This document shows positions 25,120 to 32,776 of a stretch of 39,851 nt of DNA, piece after piece. Origin of the DNA: a virus; IMG/VR virus record IMGVR_UViG_3300030419_004974, positions 1-39,851 of that record, one strand, 5' to 3'. Made by a program: the position numbers and the translations under genes. Positions within the stretch are counted from its first letter, which is position 1; the number at the start of each line of letters is the position of its first letter. A model generated the notes under the pieces. The model did no database searches, was not told the origin of the DNA, and saw only the letters and a program-made list of their open reading frames with translations.

Positions 25120-26142
25120 GTGAATATATTATTCAGCCCCTTGATGCCACTGGAAATATCCACTGAAAACGCCGGTATGGTTTCCGACTATCAATCCGAC
25201 ATGGTTTTTCATGGGTTGGTAAAAACACTAGGTCAAGATTTACATACAGGTCACGATCTCTGGTGGCATCACAAAGAAGTAAAACAAGACAACCCCAATA
25301 TCTTTAATAAAATATGGGGCAGTGGGTTTACTATGTATGGTCTTTTAGAAAAAGAAGAGTGGACATATACAAGCATAAAAAGCCCCTCTGGGTATGATGC
25401 GGTTGTTATACCGATACATCATACAATGAACAAGCAAGATGAGTATCTTTTTGATGTTGTTAGCTTTTTAAGATCAAGCGATGTTGGTTATTCTAAAAAC
25501 CAAGTAATAGTAATTGATGGCTGGGATCAAGAACATATATGCAAACAGGTTGCTGAATTGTGTACATATTACAAAAGAGAGATGCAAGATCATCATAAAG
25601 AGTACGCCTTTCCCATCTCTTTTGCTTTTCCTAAAGAGAAAATAAGAGATATAGATGACTCAAAAAGAAATGTTGCGTTTGCACCCCTTATACCGGTAAA
25701 CCAATCAATTGACCCCTCTTACATGTCTACATATATATATGACACAGAAGAAAGCTACTATGACATGTACCAGACCGCCTACTTTGCGTACACATCAAAA
25801 AAGGGAGGCTGGGATACCTTGCGTCATTATGAAATTATAGCAAACGGATCTATACCATTCTTTGTTGACATAGAAAGCTGTCCTAAACACACTCTTTGGG
25901 ATTTTCCAAAAGAACGAGTGTTATCAGCTAGAGGTATGCTAGGAGGTGTTCCAAAACTCAAAAAAGGTGTTTGGAAAAACCAAGAGCTTCCACATTGTGG
26001 GGTAATTGATAAAGACAACCCCGGATTTCTTCAGGATTTCCACAAAGAATTATGGATTCACTACAGGGATGAAATTTATTCATGGCTAAAGAGGGAAGGA
26101 ACAACCGAATCTTTAGCAGAGTACATACTAGGGAAAATATAA
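25120..26142 (+). CDS. Exostosin-like glycosyltransferase
   Basis: A 340-residue protein starting at GTG, with AAGGA 10 nt upstream. The late block GGWDTLRHYEIIANGSIPFFVDIESCP, followed by LWDFPKE, resembles the conserved donor-binding segment of exostosin-type (GT47-like) transferases, where an R-x-x-E-x4-G-x-I-P pattern recurs. The N-terminal half is not recognised. Assignment rests on this one motif and the locus. Confidence 0.55.
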   Translation: MNILFSPLMPLEISTENAGMVSDYQSDMVFHGLVKTLGQDLHTGHDLWWHHKEVKQDNPNIFNKIWGSGFTMYGLLEKEEWTYTSIKSPSGYDAVVIPIHHTMNKQDEYLFDVVSFLRSSDVGYSKNQVIVIDGWDQEHICKQVAELCTYYKREMQDHHKEYAFPISFAFPKEKIRDIDDSKRNVAFAPLIPVNQSIDPSYMSTYIYDTEESYYDMYQTAYFAYTSKKGGWDTLRHYEIIANGSIPFFVDIESCPKHTLWDFPKERVLSARGMLGGVPKLKKGVWKNQELPHCGVIDKDNPGFLQDFHKELWIHYRDEIYSWLKREGTTESLAEYILGKI

Positions 26143-26856
26143 ATGTTTGGAATAACAAAGGCTTACTGTTTATGTTTAGACAAAAGAAAAGAGCATTGGC
26201 TAGACTTAAAACAACAGTGCGAATCTAAAGGTTTGGAATTTAATCGCTTTTTGGTTGGGGAAGGTAAAATTTTTGACGAAGATGAATATGACTTAATTGA
26301 TACTTCGGTGGCTGATTTATCTAATTGGTCTTATGGTGGCCATGAAAAAGATAGCCCTTATGAAAAACAAGTCAAAAAAACCAAACATTACAACGCTTTT
26401 TTGTCACATCAGGCAATGGCTAGAAAAGCCCTGCAAGATGGAGATGAAAAGGTTTTATTTTTAGAAGACGATGCATACTTCACAGAAAGATTTGACAAAG
26501 TCGTTGAAAAATCAAGCGCTGATATTGAACAACTAGATTACGACATGCTTTACTTGGGATGGTGGATAGGCAACGAAGGAGACGAGTGGAACCAACAGAT
26601 TGAAGACGAGTGGAGCAAAGATGAAAATTACGGCATTGGATCAACCAGAAGAATTGGTGGACTCCATGCTGTTATTATTTCAAGAAGAATGTTAGACATC
26701 ATAACAAGACTAGACCCATTCGACCCCATAGATTCTCAGCTTTCCACGTATTTTCACGATAAGATAACGTCTTTCTTTTTAGCTCCAAAGATCATTCACG
26801 ACAAAGGTATTTTTAGCGAATGTGAACAAAATGTAGTTGAAAGACTGAAACTATGA
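26143..26856 (+). CDS. Glycosyltransferase family 25 protein
   Basis: Matches the GT25 (LPS/procollagen galactosyltransferase) pattern: an N-terminal AYCLCLDKRKEHW, then AFLSHQAMARKAL and FLEDDAYF with the acidic metal site. GGLHAVIISRRM and a final HDK segment fit the family's C-terminal part. It is 237 residues, the usual size. It is the last gene before the second gap. Confidence 0.82.
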   Translation: MFGITKAYCLCLDKRKEHWLDLKQQCESKGLEFNRFLVGEGKIFDEDEYDLIDTSVADLSNWSYGGHEKDSPYEKQVKKTKHYNAFLSHQAMARKALQDGDEKVLFLEDDAYFTERFDKVVEKSSADIEQLDYDMLYLGWWIGNEGDEWNQQIEDEWSKDENYGIGSTRRIGGLHAVIISRRMLDIITRLDPFDPIDSQLSTYFHDKITSFFLAPKIIHDKGIFSECEQNVVERLKL

Positions 26857-26884
26857 ACATAGAATTACCAGAAGAAGACTGGGT

Positions 26885-26909
26885 ATAATAAACCATCTCT
26901 GGTTATTAT
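26885..26909 (+). other. Hairpin in the 91-nt gap before the second sugar block
   Basis: The 91 nt between 26857 and 26947 contain an imperfect hairpin, arms 26885-26894 and 26901-26909 with one bulged A and a 6-nt loop. A TATAAT (26884-26889) overlaps its left arm, but no matching -35 was found. An 11-codon ORF (26853-26888) ends at the hairpin. It could be a processing site, attenuator or weak promoter. Confidence 0.35.
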
Positions 26910-26947
26910 ATATAAGCAGATTAGTTTACGACAAACAAGGGTTATAG

Positions 26948-27883
26948 ATGACAAAAATATTAGTGACTGGCGGTGGCGGCTATGTTGGGAATGTTTTATG
27001 CCGACATCTTCTAAGCAAGGGATATAGAGTAAAATGCGTTGACAACTTTCATAAGGGTCAATGTGATGCAATTATACCGTTAGCAACAAATCCAAACTTT
27101 GAATTTGAGTATGGAGATGTAACAGTTCCAGAACAAATGAAGGAGACTATCGTTGGGTGTGACGCTATTATTCATCTTGCTGCTATTGTTGGCTTTCCGG
27201 CTTGCAAATCCCAACCCGCTCTTGCAACGGCGGTAAACGTAGATGGTACAAAAAACGTATTAGACGCTCGTGAATTCTACAACCCAAAGATGCCTTTCGT
27301 TTATGCGTCCACAGGCAGCGTCTACGGTAAGGTAGAGGGTATATGCGATGAGGAGTCCCCATTGAACGCCGTATCGCTTTACGGGCTAAATAAGCGTGTT
27401 GCAGAGCAAATGGTGATGAATCAGGAGAATACCGTATCTTTTAGATTCGCTACCGGATTTGGTGTTAGCCCATGTATGCGGGTGAACTTGCTCGTAAACG
27501 ACTTTGTTTATCAGGCTATCACTAATGGCATATTAACTATCTTTCAGGCAGATTTTCGTAGAACCTTTATCCATGTTAGAGATATGGCAAAAGCTTTTAC
27601 TATGGGTTTTGAAAATATGAAAAACTGGAAGCATAAGGTTTATAACTGTGGTGCTAACCACCTTAACTGGACTAAAAGAGAATTAGCAGAATATGTAAAA
27701 GAGCAAACTGGATGCTTTGTTCATTACGAAGAAATTGGAACAGACGCTGACCAAAGAGATTATGAAGTAAGTTATGACAAACTAGAATCCGAAGGCTTTT
27801 CTTGTGACGTAGACATGAAAACAGGCATTCAAGAACTAATTAAAGTAGCACCCATACTACAAATAAGGCATCAATATTCATAA
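26948..27883 (+). CDS. NAD(P)-dependent sugar epimerase/dehydratase (extended SDR)
   Basis: A 311-residue SDR. The Rossmann motif is GGGGYVG at residues 8-14. The active site is STGSVYG...LYGLNK, with Ser/Thr, Tyr and Lys present. The RRTFIHVRDMAKAF block is typical of nucleotide-sugar epimerases. AAGGG lies 6 nt before ATG. Its exact reaction (epimerase, dehydratase or decarboxylase) is undetermined. It overlaps the next gene by one base. Confidence 0.85.
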   Translation: MTKILVTGGGGYVGNVLCRHLLSKGYRVKCVDNFHKGQCDAIIPLATNPNFEFEYGDVTVPEQMKETIVGCDAIIHLAAIVGFPACKSQPALATAVNVDGTKNVLDAREFYNPKMPFVYASTGSVYGKVEGICDEESPLNAVSLYGLNKRVAEQMVMNQENTVSFRFATGFGVSPCMRVNLLVNDFVYQAITNGILTIFQADFRRTFIHVRDMAKAFTMGFENMKNWKHKVYNCGANHLNWTKRELAEYVKEQTGCFVHYEEIGTDADQRDYEVSYDKLESEGFSCDVDMKTGIQELIKVAPILQIRHQYS

Positions 27884-28833
27884 TGGAAATTAAAGACGCA
27901 AAAGTTTTAGTCACTGGTGGAGAAGGTTTTCTCGGCACTGCCCTGTGTGAAAAAATAATTGAGCATGGAGCTACGCCAGTCGTCTTAAGACATGAAGAAG
28001 TAAATCTTCACGACCTCCAAGCTATCATACATTTTTTGACAGCAACCAAGCCAGATTTTTGTATACACGCCGCTGGCTACAATGGTGGAATAGAATTTAA
28101 CAGAATGTATCCAGCAGACATTCTTTATTCAAATACAGTAATGGGACTTAATATCCATCACGCATGTGAATACATGGGTGTAAAAAAAGTGCTATCAATT
28201 ATGACATCCTGTGCTTACCCAGACACTGGCATGGATTTATTAAAGGAAGAAACTTTCTGGAATGGACTTCCTAACAAGACTATCAGAGCGCATGGAATCG
28301 CTAAAAGAACACTTCAAGCCGCGTCAGAAGCCTATAATGATCAGTATGAATTAAATGCCTCTACTGTATGTGTTACAAATTTATATGGGCCAAATGACAC
28401 ATTTAATTTGGTCAGAACTAAAGTCGTTGGCGCTCTTATCAGAAAATTTGTAGAGGCAAAAATTGAAGAAGATGAGACTGTTGAGTGTTGGGGTACTGGC
28501 GCACCAATGAGAGAGTTCATGTATGTTTACGATGCGGCAGAGGCGATTGTTCAAGCATTAAAGAAATATGACGACTGTTCTCAACCACTTAATATAGGCA
28601 CTGGGAAAGACATTAGCATAAAAGATCTTGTTGGATATATAACTAAAGCTATAGACTACGAGGGAGAGGTTTTCTGGAATACGGAAAAACCAGACGGTCA
28701 AATGAAAAAACTTCTTGACACATCAAGAATGAAAGAATACATTGACATAACTCCGATAGATGTGGGAGAGGGTGTTAGAAGGACGGTAGAGTGGTATTCA
28801 AAAAATAAAGAAAAAGCCGATGCCAAAAAATAA
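27883..28833 (+). CDS. GDP-L-fucose synthase-like SDR with altered active site
   Basis: Clearly related to GDP-fucose synthase (WcaG/Fcl): AAGYNGGIEFNRMYPADILYSN, TNLYGPNDTF, CWGTGAPMREFMYVYDAAEA and KPDGQMKKLLDTSRM all match along its length. However the catalytic Tyr (E. coli Y136) is His137 and the catalytic His179 is Lys180. Cys110 and Lys141 remain. It may be inactive, regulatory or catalyse a different step. No GDP-mannose dehydratase gene, which would normally supply its substrate, is identified with certainty in the window. Confidence 0.82.
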   Translation: MEIKDAKVLVTGGEGFLGTALCEKIIEHGATPVVLRHEEVNLHDLQAIIHFLTATKPDFCIHAAGYNGGIEFNRMYPADILYSNTVMGLNIHHACEYMGVKKVLSIMTSCAYPDTGMDLLKEETFWNGLPNKTIRAHGIAKRTLQAASEAYNDQYELNASTVCVTNLYGPNDTFNLVRTKVVGALIRKFVEAKIEEDETVECWGTGAPMREFMYVYDAAEAIVQALKKYDDCSQPLNIGTGKDISIKDLVGYITKAIDYEGEVFWNTEKPDGQMKKLLDTSRMKEYIDITPIDVGEGVRRTVEWYSKNKEKADAKK

Positions 28834-29293
28834 CCAGATAGGGTTTTTAGTAGACAATACGATGGCCAATCAGCTATCTTATAATCTAATAAAAAACATA
28901 AATGGCTACTTAGAGAATAGTAGTGATGACATCGTTCTATTTTTTGAAAATTCAACAACCAGCATACTGCCTCCAAATTTTTCATTAATGTCTACAAATG
29001 AAATATGGAGCTTTGAAGGTTCGTTGTTTGCCACCAGCGTTTCTACATCTCTTTCTGTGCAAAAATCCTTTGCTCCTAAAAATAAGTTTTTTTACGTTTG
29101 GGATCTTGAATGGACTAGAGAGCATGGAAGAGACTTTGAATCTACCATAAAAGCTTTTTCCAACGAAGACATGGAGCTGATAGCAAGAAGCGAAGACCAC
29201 GCAAAGGCAATAGAAAATTATTGCAACGTAAAAGTAAAACATATAGTAAAAGACTGTAACGTAGAACAATTAGTGAGGATATCAAATGAGTAG
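28820..29293 (+). CDS. Hypothetical protein of the glycan locus
   Basis: A 157-residue protein with an opening IGFLVDNTMANQLSYNLIKNI that resembles the first Rossmann strand and loop of GT-B enzymes, but no C-terminal donor domain. It could be an N-terminal-only GT-B relative. It overlaps the upstream gene by 14 nt and the downstream one by 8 nt. Function unknown. Confidence 0.5.
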   Translation: MPKNNQIGFLVDNTMANQLSYNLIKNINGYLENSSDDIVLFFENSTTSILPPNFSLMSTNEIWSFEGSLFATSVSTSLSVQKSFAPKNKFFYVWDLEWTREHGRDFESTIKAFSNEDMELIARSEDHAKAIENYCNVKVKHIVKDCNVEQLVRISNE

Positions 29294-30074
29294 CGCGTTT
29301 ATAAATAAATACAAAGAGTTTATTATAGATCAGTATACAAATCATAAAAAAAGCACTTATGAGATAGCTCAAGAACTTAAAACTTATCCTAATAAGATAA
29401 GAAGAGCTTTAAACACTCTTGGGGTCGATCTAAGAGACAAAAGTAAAGCTCAAACTATTGCCATACAAAATGGAAGGCATGAACATCCAACAAAGGGAAA
29501 GAAAAGAACAGAAGCAGAAAAGGTTGCAATCAGCAACGGAATGGCTACCTATTGGGACGAAATGGAAGAATCAGAACGAGAAAGGCGATCTAAGCTTTCC
29601 AAGAAACAATGGGAAGAAATGTCTGATGAAGACAAGGCCAATCTCAGAAGATTAGCCGCTGAAGCCGTAAGAAAAGCATCAAAGGAAGGCTCAAAGATTG
29701 AAAAATTTATCCTTGAGGGGTTGACCAAAGCTGGTTACGATGTTATCTTTCATAAACGTGGATTAGTAGCAAACGACAAACTTGAAGTCGATCTGTTCAT
29801 TCCATCTCTTAGAACCGCAATCGAGATTGATGGGCCTGCTCACTTTTTACCGATTTGGGGTCAAAAAAATCTCGAAAAACACATTAAAGCAGACGCTCAA
29901 AAATCCGGCCTCCTGATCAACCGAGGATTTGTTGTGCTTAGGGTTAAAAACATAACTCGCAATTTGTCGCAAAAGAAGATGCGAGAAACACTAACTGGTG
30001 TTGTCGAGCAGTTAGAAAAAATAGAAAAGAAATTTCCCCCACCAACAAAACGTTTAATTGAAATTGAATCATAA
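29286..30074 (+). CDS. Vsr-like endonuclease with HTH and NUMOD-type repeats
   Basis: Residues about 20-50 form an HTH (STYEIAQELKTYPNKIRRAL). Residues 62-85 (NGRHEHPTKGKKRTEAEKVA) are like NUMOD3 DNA-contact repeats found in homing endonucleases. The C-terminal nuclease core has D169 and E180 in VDLFIPS...AIEIDGPAHF, matching the stand-alone nuclease at 4220. This is the architecture of a homing or mobile endonuclease, although it may be domesticated. It lies between glycan and recombination genes. Confidence 0.7.
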   Translation: MSSAFINKYKEFIIDQYTNHKKSTYEIAQELKTYPNKIRRALNTLGVDLRDKSKAQTIAIQNGRHEHPTKGKKRTEAEKVAISNGMATYWDEMEESERERRSKLSKKQWEEMSDEDKANLRRLAAEAVRKASKEGSKIEKFILEGLTKAGYDVIFHKRGLVANDKLEVDLFIPSLRTAIEIDGPAHFLPIWGQKNLEKHIKADAQKSGLLINRGFVVLRVKNITRNLSQKKMRETLTGVVEQLEKIEKKFPPPTKRLIEIES

Positions 30075-31006
30075 TGTACAGCAATAAAACTATTAAAGAA
30101 CTCAAACAAATATTGAACGAACACAATTGTGCCGTTCCTAACGGTGCAAAGAAAAAAGACTTAGTTGAATTAGTGGAGGCAATCATGGCCAAAGATGAAG
30201 ATTTTGTAACTATGCAGATTCCCGATGTAACAATGTTCGATGATGTTTTTGAAGAAGAAACAGAAGAACAGGAAGAAAAAGAAGGCGTGACTGTAATAGA
30301 AGAAAACGCTAACGAAGAAGATAGACCTTCGATGTTTAGCGAAGAATGGAATGAGTATGTCATGGCTCATTTCAAACGCAACGAGTTAATAGATGGCAAC
30401 CCTATATGTGCTGGGTTAAGAAGGGTGGCAGAGTTATTACTTGGGGACATTATCGAGTCTGGCCCAGAACAAGTTTTTCCAGCATCAGACAGCAATGGCC
30501 CCGGTAGAGCCACTGTAGTTTTTAGCATAACTTTTAACTGGATGAACACTGGCTCAACCAGAACGTTCAAAGAGGTAGCAGATGTGTGGCATGGGAATAC
30601 TGATGACTTGTTCTGCGCTCATCCTGTCGCTACTGCTAGCACGAGGGCTGAAGGCAGAGCTTTAAGAAAAGCTTTGAAGTTAAGATGTCTTGCCGCTGAG
30701 GAATTGGCAAAGAAAGACATTGTTGACATTGTGCAGCAAGCAGTCAAGCAAGCTCCAACTTCAGGAGAATACGAAGCGGGTAAGAGCATTAGTAGTCAGC
30801 AAATACAGTTTATTGATAATAAATGTAGTATGCTAGATATTGACGCCTTTGCTTTTATTAACATGGGAAATGGTAGTTTTTCAACCGTGTCTGAAGTAAC
30901 AAAAGACAGTGCGAAAAAGATGATAAAAGTCTTGAACAATTATCAAAATAACAGCGGGGACATACCCGACAGTATTAAAGGTTATAAGGTTAACTGGAGA
31001 GAATGA
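30074..31006 (+). CDS. SAP-domain Rad52/ERF-like single-strand annealing protein
   Basis: Residues about 3-42 (SNKTIKELKQILNEHNCAVPNGAKKKDLVELV) form a SAP-type DNA-binding motif. An acidic linker follows. The core (RATVVFSITFNW, then HPVATASTRAEGRALRKALKL) resembles Rad52/ERF-type annealing proteins, with the conserved RAEGRALR helix. A C-terminal helical module (QQIQFIDNKCSMLDIDAF) is common in phage annealing proteins. It would anneal single strands in recombination. Function is inferred from motifs. Confidence 0.6.
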   Translation: MYSNKTIKELKQILNEHNCAVPNGAKKKDLVELVEAIMAKDEDFVTMQIPDVTMFDDVFEEETEEQEEKEGVTVIEENANEEDRPSMFSEEWNEYVMAHFKRNELIDGNPICAGLRRVAELLLGDIIESGPEQVFPASDSNGPGRATVVFSITFNWMNTGSTRTFKEVADVWHGNTDDLFCAHPVATASTRAEGRALRKALKLRCLAAEELAKKDIVDIVQQAVKQAPTSGEYEAGKSISSQQIQFIDNKCSMLDIDAFAFINMGNGSFSTVSEVTKDSAKKMIKVLNNYQNNSGDIPDSIKGYKVNWRE

Positions 31007-31335
31007 TGAAAGTAACATATACAAGCGGAAAAATTAGCGTACAAATTGAAGCAGACACTCAAATAGAACTGTTTCAGCAGCTAGCTAATTTTCAAGAGAT
31101 CTTTGATGAAACCAAATGCGGCAAATGCGGCAGCGAAAATATCAGATTCCAAGTTAGGAATGTAGATGATAATCTTTACTATGAAGCTAAATGTATGGAT
31201 TGTGGAGCGAAATTAGCATTTGGAGTTATGAAAAAGGGTGGTAGACTCTTCCCTAAGCGCAAAGATAAAGAAGGCAAATGGCTACCTGATGGCGGTTGGG
31301 TTAAGTGGAACCCAGACACTCAGAAAGAAGAGTAA
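31003..31335 (+). CDS. Zinc-ribbon protein downstream of annealing protein
   Basis: A 110-residue protein with four cysteines (C39, C42, C64, C67) forming a zinc ribbon. Two ATGs (31003 and 31006) are possible; the first overlaps the upstream stop. A Lys/Gly-rich tail ends with DGGWVKWNPD. Its coupling to the annealing protein suggests a shared DNA role. No family recognised. Confidence 0.55.
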   Translation: MMKVTYTSGKISVQIEADTQIELFQQLANFQEIFDETKCGKCGSENIRFQVRNVDDNLYYEAKCMDCGAKLAFGVMKKGGRLFPKRKDKEGKWLPDGGWVKWNPDTQKEE

Positions 31336-31985
31336 TGGTTGATATAATCAAATCAAATATCGAGAACATAAGAACGTGGAGAAATGAGCAACGTAGATTT
31401 AGAGATGCTTTGCTTGCCACGTTAGTTCGTTTGAAACCAAAATGCTGCCTAGAAATAGGCACGCATCTTGGTCAATCAACAGAAGTGTTCCAAAAATATT
31501 TCGATGAATATCAACAAGACGGTGTTGTTGTTACGGTTGACATACACAAATATAAAGACCTTAGTCATCTTAAAAACGTCAAACAGTTAATTGTTCATCC
31601 ACATGTCGATAATTCATCTGACTGGCATTATGTAAACAATGAAGAATTGCTTGATCACAACGTAGACTCTGTTGCTAAAAACACCGAGATTATAAGAGAG
31701 GCGATAAGAAGCCTTCCAGAAAACGATTTTGATTTTTGTTTTCTAGACGGTGATCATCAAAGAGATTCAGTTATAAAAGACTTTGCAATCTCAAGAAATC
31801 TTTTAGCAGAACCTCAGTACATACTTTTTGATGACACTCAAGAAGATGGCGGTGGACACGATTCTGTAAAGGTGTATGAAGAAATTGTAGCTGAACAAAA
31901 GTACAATATCTTCGATTTCTCAGAGAACTGGGGTGTGTATTGTGGATGCGCTCTAATATGGAATAAAAAAACCCCATCAACCTAG
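31335..31985 (+). CDS. Class I SAM methyltransferase (Methyltransf_24-like)
   Basis: Start at ATG 31335, with GAAGAG upstream; an in-frame codon at 31305 lies inside the previous gene. SAM motif is CLEIGTHLGQST; FLDGDHQRDSV and LFDDTQEDGGGHDS are the acidic metal- and substrate-binding blocks of the Methyltransf_24 group. It is the last plus-strand gene, and its final codons lie inside the minus-strand terminator hairpin. Probably a sugar or small-molecule O-methyltransferase. Confidence 0.78.
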   Translation: MVDIIKSNIENIRTWRNEQRRFRDALLATLVRLKPKCCLEIGTHLGQSTEVFQKYFDEYQQDGVVVTVDIHKYKDLSHLKNVKQLIVHPHVDNSSDWHYVNNEELLDHNVDSVAKNTEIIREAIRSLPENDFDFCFLDGDHQRDSVIKDFAISRNLLAEPQYILFDDTQEDGGGHDSVKVYEEIVAEQKYNIFDFSENWGVYCGCALIWNKKTPST

Positions 31986-32002
31986 AGTCTAAGCTGATGG
32001 GG
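31964..32002 (-). terminator. Rho-independent terminator for the minus-strand block
   Basis: Perfect 8-bp stem: CCCCATCA (31972-31979) pairs with TGATGGGG (31995-32002), loop 15 nt. Read on the minus strand the stem is followed by seven U (complement of 31965-31971), a textbook terminator 20 nt after the stop at 32022. On the plus strand no T-run follows, so it stops mainly leftward transcription. The stem overlaps the end of the methyltransferase gene. Confidence 0.88.
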
Positions 32003-32021
32003 CTGTAGAGCGATAAGGGGA

Positions 32022-32732
32022 TTATAGATATTCTAACTCTACATATAACCCGTATTGAGTCTTGCTTCCAATGCTATCTGGAGATGCAGTAATTCCAACA
32101 TACCAATCATGTTGGTAGTATTGACCTGTATTCGCTGATCCATTACCGGCGTATTGACCGCTTGGCCCCGGAGATTTTGCTAGAGGAACATAAATTCCAC
32201 TTCCACCTACCGTAAGCGTTCCAGCAGGAAGTCTTGCGCTTGGGTTAGTAGAACCAATGAATGTTCCCTGTGCATCTGACCCAGTGTGACTGGTGCTTCC
32301 CCACCATGTAGTGTCTCCAGAACCTTCTACGCTATAAGAATTAGAAGGGTGCAAAAATTCACACACTCTAGTTATCACACCGCTGGCTGGATGGTTTTTG
32401 TTAGTTCTGTCAAATATTCTTAGCTTTGCGTTTTGGGTTCTTACCGCACTGTCATTGCTAAACCTAATATTCAAGCTCGCCTTTTCATTGGGGATATACA
32501 ACAATCCTGTAGCGGGAACGACACCAGCAGCAAATGCCTTAGTGTCAGTAGAATACTTTACATTATTGCCAGCTCCACCATTATTAGTGCCGTTACCATC
32601 GGTAATAAAGGTAGTATCTTGGAAGCTGTTTAATTGTACTGATTGACCGAAAGAACCTCCAAAAAACCCCAAGCCAGAGCCTGATAGGTTGTTAATAGAG
32701 GTGCTTCCAGCAAAAAAACTTATGGATGCCAT
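32022..32732 (-). CDS. Probable virion structural protein
   Basis: A 236-residue Gly/Ser/Asn-rich, beta-strand-rich protein with no signal or membrane segment. The NAKLRIFDRTNKNHPASGV segment is notable, since LRIFDR also occurs in the giant protein at 34047. A strong AAGGAG lies 8 nt before ATG. Composition and strand position suggest a head, tail or decoration protein. It is followed by the terminator, so it may be highly expressed. Confidence 0.55.
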   Translation of the reverse strand: MASISFFAGSTSINNLSGSGLGFFGGSFGQSVQLNSFQDTTFITDGNGTNNGGAGNNVKYSTDTKAFAAGVVPATGLLYIPNEKASLNIRFSNDSAVRTQNAKLRIFDRTNKNHPASGVITRVCEFLHPSNSYSVEGSGDTTWWGSTSHTGSDAQGTFIGSTNPSARLPAGTLTVGGSGIYVPLAKSPGPSGQYAGNGSANTGQYYQHDWYVGITASPDSIGSKTQYGLYVELEYL

Positions 32733-32765
32733 GTCTTAATCTCCTTAGAGCTTAAATTCTATATT

Positions 32766-32771
32766 ATTATA
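32766..32771 (-). promoter_or_regulatory. Possible -10 box upstream of the 32022-32732 gene
   Basis: The 44-nt gap 32733-32776 reads, on the minus strand, GTGTATAATAATATAG, with a perfect TATAAT at 32771-32766, 33 nt before the start codon. No good -35 box is seen 15-19 nt upstream. It may be a weak or phage-sigma-dependent promoter, or just AT-rich spacer. Confidence 0.35.
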
Positions 32772-32776
32772 CACCA

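Noticed and set aside
16449-31985. T4-like glucosylated hydroxymethylcytosine system
   Set aside because: No thymidylate-synthase-like hydroxymethylase or dCTPase is visible, and the transferases resemble protein or polysaccharide enzymes more than base transferases; the flanking genome is unseen, so it is not excluded.
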